In this document: positions 16,045 through 24,534 of the stretch, one piece after another
Position numbering within the stretch: the first letter of the stretch is position 1
Layout: every line of letters starts with the position of its first letter
Origin: Pseudomonas mandelii
GTDB taxonomy: Bacteria > Pseudomonadota > Gammaproteobacteria > Pseudomonadales > Pseudomonadaceae
Reading direction: 5' to 3'
Assembly (NCBI RefSeq): GCF_006438925.1
Contig: NZ_RCZA01000020.1
Location: 1-50,958, forward strand
DNA: 50,958 nucleotides
Position numbers and translations under genes: made by a program
The notes under the pieces: model-generated
Database searches by the model: none
What the model saw: only the letters and a program-made list of their open reading frames with translations
What the model was told of the DNA's origin: nothing

Positions 16045-16962
16045 ATGAATCGTAATGACCTGCGTCGTGTCGACCTGAACCTGTTGATCGTTTTCGAAAC
16101 ATTGATGCACGAACGCAGCGTGACCCGCGCTGCAGAGAAACTGTTCCTCGGCCAGCCGGCCATCAGTGCGGCGCTCTCGCGCCTGCGTGGGCTGTTCGAT
16201 GATCCGTTGTTCGTGCGTACCGGCCGCAGCATGGAACCGTCCGCCCGGGCGGTGGAGATTTTCGCCCTGCTCTCGCCTGCACTTGATTCGATTTCCACCG
16301 CAGTCAGCCGTGCGGCGGAATTCGACCCGGCGACCAGCACCGCGGTGTTTCGCATCGGTCTATCGGACGATGTCGAGTTCGCGCTGCTGCCGATGCTGCT
16401 CAAGCGCCTGCGCGCCGAATCACCGGGGATCGTGCTGGTGGTGCGTCGGGCCAACTACATCCTGATGCCGAGCCTGCTGGCCTCGGGCGAAATTTCCATC
16501 GGCGTCAGCTACACCGCCGACCTGCCGGCCAACGCCAAGCGCAAAGTACTGCGCCGCAGCATGCCGAAGCTGTTGCGGGCCGACACGGTGCCGGGGCCGT
16601 TGAGCCTGGATGATTTCTGCGCACGGCCTCATGCGCTGGTGTCGTTCGCCGGTGACCTGAGCGGCTTTATAGATGAAGAACTGGAAAAGCTCGGGCGCAA
16701 ACGACATGTGGTGCTCGCGGTGCCGCAGTTCAACGGACTCAGCACACTCATCAGCGGGACCGATATTGTCGCGACCGTGCCCGATTACACGGCTGAAGCG
16801 TTGACGGCGGCCGGTGGTGTGCGGGCTGAAGACCCGCCGTTGCCGGTGCGCACTTTTGAATTGCACATGGCCTGGCGCGGGTCGCAGGATAATGATCCGG
16901 GCGAACGTTGGTTGCGGTCCAGGATCCAGATGTTTTTTGGGGATCCGGATAGCCTCGCTTGA
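16045..16962 (+). CDS. mexT: LysR-type activator MexT
   Basis: A 305-residue LysR regulator. The ATG at 16045 has AGGA seven bases upstream and gives M-N-R-N-D-L-R-R-V-D-L-N-L-L; a longer frame from 15982 is not needed. The winged HTH covers about residues 8-66 (R-S-V-T-R-A-A-E-K-L-F-L-G-Q-P-A-I-S-A-A-L-S-R-L-R), followed by the effector domain. From memory the sequence is close to P. aeruginosa MexT along its whole length. MexT activates mexEF-oprN and mexS under disulphide or nitrosative stress. It lies divergent from mexS and upstream of mexE, separated from mexE by a REP pair and a probable MexT site. No frameshift is seen, so the protein should be functional. Confidence 0.92.
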   Translation: MNRNDLRRVDLNLLIVFETLMHERSVTRAAEKLFLGQPAISAALSRLRGLFDDPLFVRTGRSMEPSARAVEIFALLSPALDSISTAVSRAAEFDPATSTAVFRIGLSDDVEFALLPMLLKRLRAESPGIVLVVRRANYILMPSLLASGEISIGVSYTADLPANAKRKVLRRSMPKLLRADTVPGPLSLDDFCARPHALVSFAGDLSGFIDEELEKLGRKRHVVLAVPQFNGLSTLISGTDIVATVPDYTAEALTAAGGVRAEDPPLPVRTFELHMAWRGSQDNDPGERWLRSRIQMFFGDPDSLA

Positions 16963-16992
16963 CCCTGATTGTTGTATCGGCACTGATGGCCT

Positions 16993-17067
16993 CTTCGCGA
17001 GCAGGCTCGCTCCCACATTGGTTTGCGGTGTTCACAAATCCTGTGGGAGCGAGCCTGCTCGCGAAAG
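16993..17067. repeat. Pseudomonas REP pair between mexT and mexE
   Basis: Two inverted copies of the REP core face each other: CTTCGCGAGCAGGCTCGC followed by TCCCACA, and TGTGGGAGCGAGCC followed by TGCTCGCGAAAG, spaced by about 25 bases. Such pairs (REPINs) are typical of fluorescent pseudomonads and depend on RAYT transposases encoded elsewhere. Confidence 0.9.
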
Positions 17068-17112
17068 CCGTGACTCGGTCCACCTTTGCATTCCCCGCAA
17101 CACAGAATTGTC

Positions 17113-17136
17113 ATCAATCCAATTGATAGCCGCCTA
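17113..17136 (+). promoter_or_regulatory. Probable MexT binding site upstream of mexE
   Basis: ATCA (17113-17116), five bases, then ATTGAT (17122-17127) matches the published MexT pattern ATCA-N5-GTCGAT-N4-ACYAT at the first block and four of six positions of the second; the third block (GCCTA) fits poorly. It is about 140 bases upstream of the mexE start, a sensible place for activation. Confidence 0.4.
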
Positions 17137-17273
17137 ACGAAAGGTGCACACTAGAGAGGTTGGCTGGCGCTTATATCATTCCGAATGATAGTTACCTTTG
17201 CCTCATTCGATTCGTGCGATACAACCTCGCCGAGCATCATCCGTCCATTCTCAATACATTGGCGGATGCATCC

Positions 17274-18527
17274 ATGGAACAATCACTCAAACATTTGCGC
17301 TTCCCGTTGGCCCTGTTGGCCGTACTGGTGATGAGCGCCTGCGGCAAGACTCCGGACACGGCCGCCACTATGCCCGCAGCCAAGGTCAGCGTGGCCAAGG
17401 TGCTGGAACAACCGGTTAACGAGTGGGACGAATTCACCGGGCGCCTCGAAGCGCCGGAAACTGTAGAAATTCGTCCACGGGTCTCTGGTCAGATCGATGA
17501 AGTGGCCTTCACTGAAGGCGCTTTGGTCAAGAAAGGCGACCTGTTGTTCCAGATTGATCCGCGTCCATTCCAGGCCGAGGTCCGCCGCCTCGAAGCCCTG
17601 GTTGCCCAGTCCCGCGCCAACGCCACCCGCAGCGAAAACGAATCCCAACGCGGTGAGCGTCTGCGCACCAGCAACGCGATTTCCGCCGAGCTGGCCGATT
17701 CGCGCACCAGCGCTGCTCAAGAAGCCCGCGCCGCCGTCGGTGCCCTCCAGGCGCAACTGGACCTGGCCAAACTGAACCTGAGCTTCACCCGCGTCACCGC
17801 CCCAATCAGTGGTCGCGTCAGCCGCGCAGAAATCACCGCCGGCAACTTGGTGACCGCCGATACCACCGCGCTGACCAGTGTGGTGTCCACCGACAAGGTC
17901 TACGCCTACTTCGACGCTGACGAGCGTGTGTTCCTCAAATACACCCAGCTCGCTCGCCAGGGCAAACGCGGTGCTACCACGCCGGTTTACCTCGGTCTCT
18001 CCAACGAAGACGGCAACCCACACCAGGGCGTGATGAACTTCGTCGACAACCAGGTCAACCCGAAAACCGGCACCATCCGTGGTCGCGCCGTGTTCGACAA
18101 CAGCGACGGCGCCTACACCCCAGGCCTGTATGCCCGCCTGAAACTGGTCGGCAGCGGCACCTATTCCGCCGTGCTGATCAACGACGAAGCGGTCGGTACC
18201 GATCTGGGTAAAAAGTTCGTGCTGGTGATGGATGCCGACAACAAAACGGTTTACCGCTCGGTCGAGCTGGGTCCGAAGATCGAAGGTTTGCGTATCGTGC
18301 GCAGCGGCCTGAACAAGGACGACACCGTCATCGTCAAGGGGCTGCAACGGGTTCGCCCTGGCTCGCCGGTCACCCCTGAAGTGATCCCGATGGCCAGTGA
18401 ACAAACCCTCGCCGCTCTGGCACAACAACGACAAGCGCTGGAAGCCAGCAACCTGCCCCAAGTCGCACCTGCCAAGGTCGCGCCGGGTTCGGTTGTGAAA
18501 CTGGCTGCTGCGACTCCACGCGGTTAA
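17274..18527 (+). CDS. mexE: RND efflux periplasmic adaptor MexE
   Basis: A 417-residue lipoprotein. The start at 17274 (M-E-Q-S-L-K-H-L-R) gives a signal peptide ending in the lipobox M-S-A-C with Cys23; the frame is open further upstream but that would spoil the signal. The protein has the usual layout of an adaptor: E-F-T-G-R-L-E and R-P-R-V-S-G-Q-I of the first lipoyl half, an alpha hairpin of about 100-175, the second lipoyl half with T-A-P-I-S-G-R-V-S-R-A-E, then the beta-barrel and membrane-proximal domains. It links MexF to OprN across the periplasm. mexF starts 12 bases downstream, so the three genes form one operon under MexT. Confidence 0.93.
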   Translation: MEQSLKHLRFPLALLAVLVMSACGKTPDTAATMPAAKVSVAKVLEQPVNEWDEFTGRLEAPETVEIRPRVSGQIDEVAFTEGALVKKGDLLFQIDPRPFQAEVRRLEALVAQSRANATRSENESQRGERLRTSNAISAELADSRTSAAQEARAAVGALQAQLDLAKLNLSFTRVTAPISGRVSRAEITAGNLVTADTTALTSVVSTDKVYAYFDADERVFLKYTQLARQGKRGATTPVYLGLSNEDGNPHQGVMNFVDNQVNPKTGTIRGRAVFDNSDGAYTPGLYARLKLVGSGTYSAVLINDEAVGTDLGKKFVLVMDADNKTVYRSVELGPKIEGLRIVRSGLNKDDTVIVKGLQRVRPGSPVTPEVIPMASEQTLAALAQQRQALEASNLPQVAPAKVAPGSVVKLAAATPRG

Positions 18528-18539
18528 GGGATCTCTACG

Positions 18540-21500
18540 ATGAATTTTTCCCAATTCTTCATTTCACGGCCGATCTTTGCAGCGGTACTTTCGCTGCTGA
18601 TCCTGATCGCCGGCGCCATTTCGCTGTTCCAGTTGCCGATCAGCGAATACCCGGAAGTGGTTCCGCCGACCGTTGTGGTCCGCGCCAACTTCCCGGGTGC
18701 CAACCCAAAAGTCATCGGTGAAACTGTGGCCGCTCCATTGGAGCAAGCCATCACCGGCGTCGAGAACATGCTGTACATGTCCTCGCAGTCCACCGCTGAC
18801 GGCAAGATCACCCTGACCATCACCTTCGCGCTGGGCACTGACCTGGACAACGCACAGGTACAGGTGCAGAACCGCGTGACCCGGACCGAGCCAAAACTTC
18901 CCGAGGAAGTGACGCGCATCGGTATCACCGTGGACAAGGCTTCGCCCGACCTGACCATGGTTGTGCACTTGACCTCGCCGGACAAACGCTACGACATGCT
19001 CTACCTGTCCAACTACGCCTTGCTCAACATCAAGGATGAGCTGGCGCGTCTGGGCGGTGTCGGTGACGTGCAACTGTTCGGTATGGGCGACTACTCGCTG
19101 CGGGTCTGGCTCGATCCGAACAAGACCGCTTCGCGTAACCTGACCGCCACTGACGTCGTGACTGCAATCCGTGAACAGAACCGTCAGGTGGCTGCCGGTG
19201 CACTGGGTGCGCCACCCGCGCCGAATGCCACCGCGTTCCAGCTGTCGGTCAACACCCAAGGTCGTCTGGTTTCTGAAGAAGAGTTCGAGAACATCATCAT
19301 TCGCTCCGGCGAAAACGGTGAAATCACTCGCCTGAAAGACATCGCTCGCATTGAGTTGGGTTCCAGCCAATATGCTTTGCGTTCGCTGCTGAACAACCAG
19401 CCGGCAGTTGCGATCCCGATCTTCCAGCGCCCTGGTTCCAACGCAATCGAAATCTCCAACGAAGTGCGCGACAAGATGGCGGAGCTGAAAAAGAGCTTCC
19501 CGGAAGGCATGGACTTCAGCATCGTCTATGACCCGACGATCTTCGTGCGCGGCTCCATCGAGGCGGTGGTTCACACCCTCTTTGAAGCGCTGATCCTCGT
19601 TGTTCTGGTGGTGATCCTGTTCCTGCAAACCTGGCGCGCCTCGATCATTCCATTGGTGGCGGTGCCGGTTTCGCTGATCGGTACGTTTGCCGTGATGCAC
19701 CTGTTCGGCTTCTCGCTGAACGCCCTGTCACTGTTCGGCCTGGTATTGGCCATCGGTATCGTGGTGGACGACGCCATTGTGGTGGTGGAGAACGTCGAAC
19801 GAAATATCGGACTGGGGCTCACACCGGTCGAAGCAACCAAACGTGCGATGCGTGAAGTGACCGGTCCGATCATCGCGACAGCGCTGGTGCTGTGTGCGGT
19901 GTTTATCCCGGCGGCCTTCATCTCCGGCTTGACCGGACAGTTCTACAAGCAATTCGCCCTGACCATTGCGATCTCGACCGTGATCTCGGCGTTCAACTCG
20001 CTGACGCTGTCGCCCGCCCTGGCTGCGGTGTTGCTCAAAAGCCATGACGCACCGAAGGACCGTTTCTCCAAGGTCCTCGACAAGATCTTTGGTGGCTGGC
20101 TGTTCCGTCCGTTCAACCGCTTCTTCGACAAGGCCAGCCATGGTTATGTCGGCACCGTGGGCCGGGTTATCCGCAGCAGCGGCATCGCCCTGCTGCTGTA
20201 CGCAGGCCTGATGGTGCTGACCTTCTTCGGTTTCTCCAGCACCCCAACCGGTTTCGTACCCGGCCAGGACAAACAATACCTGGTGGCCTTCGCGCAACTG
20301 CCGGATGCCTCGAGCCTGGACCGTACCGAAGACGTGATCAAACGCATGTCCGACCTGGCCCTGAAACAGCCAGGCGTGGAAAGTGCCGTGGCCTTCCCGG
20401 GCCTGTCGATCAACGGTTTCACCAACAGCCCTAACGCCGGCATCGTGTTCGTGACGCTGAAACCGTTCGACGAACGTAAAGACCCAAGCATGTCCGCCGG
20501 TGCGATTGCCGGGGCATTGAACGGTCAATTCGCCGGGATTCAAGAAGCCTACATGGCGATCTTCCCGCCGCCGCCGGTACAAGGCCTGGGCACCATTGGT
20601 GGTTTCCGCCTGCAGATCGAAGACCGGGGCAACCTGGGCTACGACGAGCTATACAAAGAAACCATGAACATCATCAACAAAAGCCACAACGTGCCGGAAC
20701 TGGCCGCCCTGTTCACCAGCTACACCGTGAACGTGCCACAGGTCGATGCGGCTATCGACCGGGAAAAAGCCAAGACTCACGGCGTGGCCGTCAGCGACAT
20801 CTTCGACACCCTGCAGATTTACCTGGGTTCGCTGTATGCCAACGACTTCAACCGCTTCGGTCGCACCTACCAGGTCAACGTTCAGGCTGAACAGCAGTTC
20901 CGTCTCGAACCGGACCAGATCGGTCAGCTGAAAGTGCGTAACAACAAAGGCGAGATGATCCCGCTGGCGACCTTCATCAAGGTCAGCGACACCTCGGGCC
21001 CGGACCGCGTGATGCACTACAACGGCTTCATCACTGCTGAAATCAACGGTGCAGCAGCCCCCGGCTACAGCTCCGGCCAGGCCGAAAAAGCCATCGAGAA
21101 ACTGCTCAAGGAAGAACTTCCGAACGGCATGACCTACGAGTGGACTGACCTGACCTACCAGCAGATTCTGTCCGGTAACACCGCACTGTTCGTGTTCCCG
21201 CTCTGCGTACTGCTGGCGTTCCTGGTACTCGCGGCTCAATACGAAAGCTGGAGCCTGCCACTGGCGGTGATCCTGATCGTACCGATGACCTTGCTGTCGG
21301 CTATTACCGGTGTGATTGCTTCGGGCGGTGACAACAACATCTTCACCCAGATCGGTCTGATCGTACTGGTGGGGCTTGCGTGTAAGAACGCGATCCTGAT
21401 CGTCGAGTTCGCCAAGGACAAACAGCAGGACGAAGGCCTCAGCCCGCTCGCCGCGGTACTGGAAGCCTGCCGCCTGCGTCTGCGGCCGATCCTGATGACC

Positions 21501-21722
21501 TCCTTCGCGTTCATCATGGGTGTTGTGCCTCTGGTCTTCTCCAGCGGTGCCGGTGCCGAAATGCGTCATGCCATGGGTGTGGCGGTGTTCTCGGGGATGC
21601 TCGGGGTGACCTTCTTCGGTCTGTTGCTGACACCCGTGTTCTACGTATTGATTCGTAACTTTGTGGAGCGCGGTGAAAAGCGCAAAGCGGCCAAGGCCCT
21701 GAAACTGGAGGCGCAACAATGA
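18540..21722 (+). CDS. mexF: RND inner-membrane transporter MexF
   Basis: A 1060-residue HAE1-type RND pump, full length for MexF. It starts M-N-F-S-Q-F-F-I-S-R-P-I-F with AAGGGATC upstream. The first membrane helix is followed by a large periplasmic loop, TM helices 2-6 from about 340 (F-E-A-L-I-L-V-V-L-V-V-I-L-F-L-Q), and the proton-relay aspartates D410-D411 in G-I-V-V-D-D-A-I-V-V-V-E-N. The second half repeats the plan, ending with TM 8-12 and a short basic tail. It exports chloramphenicol, fluoroquinolones, trimethoprim and quinolone signal precursors in P. aeruginosa. Its TGA overlaps the oprN ATG (ATGA), so translation is coupled. Confidence 0.95.
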   Translation: MNFSQFFISRPIFAAVLSLLILIAGAISLFQLPISEYPEVVPPTVVVRANFPGANPKVIGETVAAPLEQAITGVENMLYMSSQSTADGKITLTITFALGTDLDNAQVQVQNRVTRTEPKLPEEVTRIGITVDKASPDLTMVVHLTSPDKRYDMLYLSNYALLNIKDELARLGGVGDVQLFGMGDYSLRVWLDPNKTASRNLTATDVVTAIREQNRQVAAGALGAPPAPNATAFQLSVNTQGRLVSEEEFENIIIRSGENGEITRLKDIARIELGSSQYALRSLLNNQPAVAIPIFQRPGSNAIEISNEVRDKMAELKKSFPEGMDFSIVYDPTIFVRGSIEAVVHTLFEALILVVLVVILFLQTWRASIIPLVAVPVSLIGTFAVMHLFGFSLNALSLFGLVLAIGIVVDDAIVVVENVERNIGLGLTPVEATKRAMREVTGPIIATALVLCAVFIPAAFISGLTGQFYKQFALTIAISTVISAFNSLTLSPALAAVLLKSHDAPKDRFSKVLDKIFGGWLFRPFNRFFDKASHGYVGTVGRVIRSSGIALLLYAGLMVLTFFGFSSTPTGFVPGQDKQYLVAFAQLPDASSLDRTEDVIKRMSDLALKQPGVESAVAFPGLSINGFTNSPNAGIVFVTLKPFDERKDPSMSAGAIAGALNGQFAGIQEAYMAIFPPPPVQGLGTIGGFRLQIEDRGNLGYDELYKETMNIINKSHNVPELAALFTSYTVNVPQVDAAIDREKAKTHGVAVSDIFDTLQIYLGSLYANDFNRFGRTYQVNVQAEQQFRLEPDQIGQLKVRNNKGEMIPLATFIKVSDTSGPDRVMHYNGFITAEINGAAAPGYSSGQAEKAIEKLLKEELPNGMTYEWTDLTYQQILSGNTALFVFPLCVLLAFLVLAAQYESWSLPLAVILIVPMTLLSAITGVIASGGDNNIFTQIGLIVLVGLACKNAILIVEFAKDKQQDEGLSPLAAVLEACRLRLRPILMTSFAFIMGVVPLVFSSGAGAEMRHAMGVAVFSGMLGVTFFGLLLTPVFYVLIRNFVERGEKRKAAKALKLEAQQ

Positions 21723-23140
21723 GCCTGAAAGCCTTCCTGCCGAGCCTTCTGGTACTGGCCCTGAGTGCCTGTGCCGTCGGCCCGGACTACAAGACCCCAG
21801 CCACTGAGCCGGCCAACATTACCACCGCCACCGATGGCAGCGCCGGTCAGAAAAACTACGACCGCTCGCGTTTCGAAGGCATCTGGTGGCAGCAGTTCGA
21901 AGATCCGACCCTCAACCAGTTGGTGACTCAATCGCTGCAAGGCAACCGTGATTTGCGCGTCGCCTTCGCTCGCTGGAAAGCGGCCCGGGCGATTCGCGAT
22001 GACGTCAGCAATGACGCCATGCCAACCATCACCAGCCGCGCCAGCAGTGACCTGGCCAAGGGTCAGATCCCGGGCCAGACTACCAAGCGGGTCAATAGCG
22101 AACGCTACGACCTGGGCCTGGACATGGCGTGGGAGATCGACCTGTTTGGCCGTATCCAGCGCAACCTGGAGTCCGCCGACGCCGAACAGCAAGCGCTTGA
22201 AGCCGATCTGTACCAACTGCAAGTCTCGATGATTGCTGAACTGGTGGATGCCTACGGTCAACTGCGCGGTGCGCAGCTGCGGGAAAAGATCGCCCTGGCC
22301 AACCTGAACAACCAGCAGGAATCGAGCAAGATCACCGTCAGCCTGCGTGATGCCGGCGTCGGCGATCAGCTCGATGTGGTTCGCGCCGATGCACGCCTGG
22401 CGTCCGTCGAAGCCAGCGTGCCGCAATTGCAGGCCGAACAGGTTCGGCAGAAAAACCGCATCGCTACCCTGTTGGGTGAGCGGCCGGACAAGCTGACCGT
22501 CGACCTGAGTCCAAAAGACTTGCCGGCGATCGCCAAGGCCCTGCCGATCGGCGATCCGGGTGAACTGCTGCAACGTCGCCCGGACATTCTCAGCGCGGAG
22601 CGCAAACTGGCCTCCGCCACCGCCCGTATCGGCGTGGCCAAGGCTGATTTGTTCCCACGGGTCAGCCTCAGCGGGTTCCTTGGCTTCACCGCCGGGCGCG
22701 GTTCGCAAATCGGTTCCTCGGCGGCCAACGCCTGGGCACTGGGTCCAAGCATTACCTGGGCGGCGTTCGACCTTGGCAGCGTGCGCGCCCGTCTACGTGG
22801 TGCCGATGCTGATGCCGAAGGCGCCCTGGCGACCTACGAGCAGCAAGTACTGTTGGCGTTGGAAGAATCGGAAAACGCCTTTAGCGACTACGGCAAACGT
22901 CAACAACGCTTGATCTCGCTGATCCGTCAGAGCGAATCCAGCCGCGCCGCGGCCGACCTCGCCGAAATTCGCTACCGCGAAGGCACTGCGGACTTCCTCG
23001 TCCTGCTCGACGCCCAGCGTGAGCGCCTGGCGGCTGAAGACACTCAGGCCCAGGCCGAAGTCGATCTGTATCGCGGCATTGTCGCGATTTACAAAGCCCT
23101 GGGCGGTGGCTGGCAACCAGAGACGGTCGCCAGCAAGTAA
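21719..23140 (+). CDS. oprN: Outer-membrane efflux lipoprotein OprN
   Basis: A 473-residue TolC-like outer membrane factor of the NodT family. The signal peptide ends at L-S-A-C with Cys18 as the lipid anchor, followed by V-G-P-D-Y, a hallmark of this family. Two OEP repeats with long helical segments follow (for example around residues 140-240 and 340-440), and R-Y-R-E-G-T-A-D-F-L-V-L-L-D-A-Q-R lies near the end. It is the channel for MexEF and starts by a 4-base overlap with mexF. A terminator follows at 23187-23223. Confidence 0.93.
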   Translation: MSLKAFLPSLLVLALSACAVGPDYKTPATEPANITTATDGSAGQKNYDRSRFEGIWWQQFEDPTLNQLVTQSLQGNRDLRVAFARWKAARAIRDDVSNDAMPTITSRASSDLAKGQIPGQTTKRVNSERYDLGLDMAWEIDLFGRIQRNLESADAEQQALEADLYQLQVSMIAELVDAYGQLRGAQLREKIALANLNNQQESSKITVSLRDAGVGDQLDVVRADARLASVEASVPQLQAEQVRQKNRIATLLGERPDKLTVDLSPKDLPAIAKALPIGDPGELLQRRPDILSAERKLASATARIGVAKADLFPRVSLSGFLGFTAGRGSQIGSSAANAWALGPSITWAAFDLGSVRARLRGADADAEGALATYEQQVLLALEESENAFSDYGKRQQRLISLIRQSESSRAAADLAEIRYREGTADFLVLLDAQRERLAAEDTQAQAEVDLYRGIVAIYKALGGGWQPETVASK

Positions 23141-23186
23141 AGTTTTAACGAGCTCCTTTGGTTGGCCGCAACCAACCAATTCCTTT

Positions 23187-23223
23187 GCCCTGCGCCTCAT
23201 TCGGTCGCGGGGCTTTTTTTTTT
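23187..23223 (+). terminator. Terminator of mexEF-oprN
   Basis: GCCCTGCG and CGCGGGGC pair (one G-T) around a 11-base loop and are followed by ten T residues. It lies 46 bases past the oprN stop. Confidence 0.85.
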
Positions 23224-23253
23224 GCCTGCACGCTTGTTGAATCCACCACATTT

Positions 23254-23363
23254 CCCTGTGGGAGCGAGCTTGCTCGCGATAGCGATCTGTCAGCCGACAT
23301 CAATGTTGAATCTCAGTCCGACATCGTCGGAACGCCGCCCGGAGCAAGCTCGCTCCCACAGGG
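23254..23363. repeat. REP pair between convergent operons
   Basis: One REP copy (TGTGGGAGCGAGCTTGCTCG, from 23257) and an inverted copy (GGAGCAAGCTCGCTCCCACA, to 23360) flank about 60 bases of spacer. The pair directly abuts the stop of the HlyD-type gene at 23364. Confidence 0.9.
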
Positions 23364-24329
23364 TTAGTGGGTTGTGCTGCTATCGCGGGTTTCCATTATG
23401 GTTACGGTGGCGGTTGTCCCGGCACGCAGTCGGTTTTTGGCCGCGTAATCGGCATCGATCTGTATCCGCACCGGCACCCGCTGCGCCAGTTTGACCCAGG
23501 TGTAACTGGGGTTGATGTTGGCCAGCAGGCGACCGCCGGGCAGGTTCTCCCGGTCGGAAATGGCGAAGGCAATGCTTTGCACCGTGCCGCCGAAGGTTTC
23601 GCCGCTCATCAGTTCAATCCTGACCCGGTCGCCCTCCTCGATTCGCGGCAGCTTGGTTTCTTCAAAGTAACCGCTGACATAAAACGAGTCGCTGTCCACC
23701 AGCGCCAACAGCGCGCCACCGGCCGCGGCATAGTCACCCTGACGGGTCAGAAGGTTGGTGACGTAACCACTGACGGGCGCTTCGACCCGCGTGCGTTGCA
23801 AGTCCAGTTCGGCCTGGGTCAATGCGGCGATGGCCAATTGCACGTTGGCCTGGGCCAAACCGAGGTTGGCCTGGTTGCGCAGCAACTCGGCCTGCGCCAC
23901 CGCCACTTCCGTACTGGACTTTTCCCATTCTTCGCCAGAAATGGCGAGCCGCTGCTTCAGCGTGCGCCGTCGGCGTTCTTCACTCTGACGCTGACGGAGC
24001 AGCGCTTCACTGGCGACAATCGTTGCCTCGGACTGACCAAGGGTGGCTTTCGCCACTTCCACCGAGCGCTTGGCATGCTCAACTGCCAGGACATAGCGCG
24101 CCGGGTCGATCTCCAGCAGCAACTGGCCTTTCTCCACATGCTGGTTGTCCTGCACGCCCAGACCAACGATGCGCCCCGAGACATCGGCGGACAAAGTCAC
24201 CACATCGGCACGCACCCGTGCATCGCGGGTCCAGGGAGCGCGAGTGTAATGTTCCCAGGCAAACCAGCCGAGAACAAAGGCCAGCAACACCACCGCCACC
24301 GTCGCAAGTCGGGCAAGGATCTTCTTCAA
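23364..24329 (-). CDS. HlyD/AaeA-type efflux membrane fusion protein
   Basis: A 321-residue inner-membrane adaptor with one N-terminal helix (residues about 8-25, V-A-V-V-L-L-A-F-V-L-G-W). Then come T-R-D-A-R-V-R-A-D-V-V and the lipoyl half S-G-R-I-V-G-L-G-V-Q-D-N-Q-H-V-E-K-G, an alpha hairpin to about 180, and a second lipoyl half with V-E-A-P-V-S-G-Y-V-T. This is the AaeA/EmrA-like arrangement that couples FUSC-type transporters to the outer membrane. It is the last gene of a three-gene operon (FUSC, DUF1656, HlyD); the gap to the DUF1656 gene is only 4 bases. In E. coli AaeAB exports hydroxylated aromatic acids; the substrate here is not known. Confidence 0.88.
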   Translation of the reverse strand: MKKILARLATVAVVLLAFVLGWFAWEHYTRAPWTRDARVRADVVTLSADVSGRIVGLGVQDNQHVEKGQLLLEIDPARYVLAVEHAKRSVEVAKATLGQSEATIVASEALLRQRQSEERRRRTLKQRLAISGEEWEKSSTEVAVAQAELLRNQANLGLAQANVQLAIAALTQAELDLQRTRVEAPVSGYVTNLLTRQGDYAAAGGALLALVDSDSFYVSGYFEETKLPRIEEGDRVRIELMSGETFGGTVQSIAFAISDRENLPGGRLLANINPSYTWVKLAQRVPVRIQIDADYAAKNRLRAGTTATVTIMETRDSSTTH

Positions 24330-24333
24330 AGCA

Positions 24334-24534
24334 TCAAGCTCCCATCACCAGAATCAGCGTTGCGCAAACGCAGGCGTACAACGCGCCTTCGAACAAGGCT
24401 TCATGCCAGACGAACCGCAGCACGCCAATGCGGCGCAAGATCCAGTCCAGCAACAGGTAGATCGGCAGGGCCAGCAATAAGGCCTGGGCAATCGGCGGCA
24501 AGTAGACGCCACCCAATTCAAAATCAATGGGCAA
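24334..24534 (-). CDS. DUF1656 (AaeX-like) small membrane protein
   Basis: A 66-residue protein with two membrane helices (about 12-32 and 44-64), starting M-P-I-D-F-E-L-G-G-V-Y-L-P-P. The I-D-F-x-L-x-G-V-Y-x-P-P start is the DUF1656 signature. It overlaps the end of the FUSC gene by 11 bases and sits 4 bases ahead of the HlyD gene, as in aaeXAB-like operons. It is presumed to help assemble or work with the pump. Confidence 0.88.
   Translation of the reverse strand: MPIDFELGGVYLPPIAQALLLALPIYLLLDWILRRIGVLRFVWHEALFEGALYACVCATLILVMGA

Noticed and set aside
17283..18554. 423-codon minus-strand open frame across mexE
   Set aside because: It is the complement of a well-supported gene; the long frame comes from the G/C-rich codon pattern and has no ribosome site or recognisable protein.
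18564..21719. Several long minus-strand frames across mexF (378, 284 and 356 codons)
   Set aside because: All are shadows of mexF codons; the translations are rich in His, Gln and Arg, as expected for antisense of G/C-rich genes.
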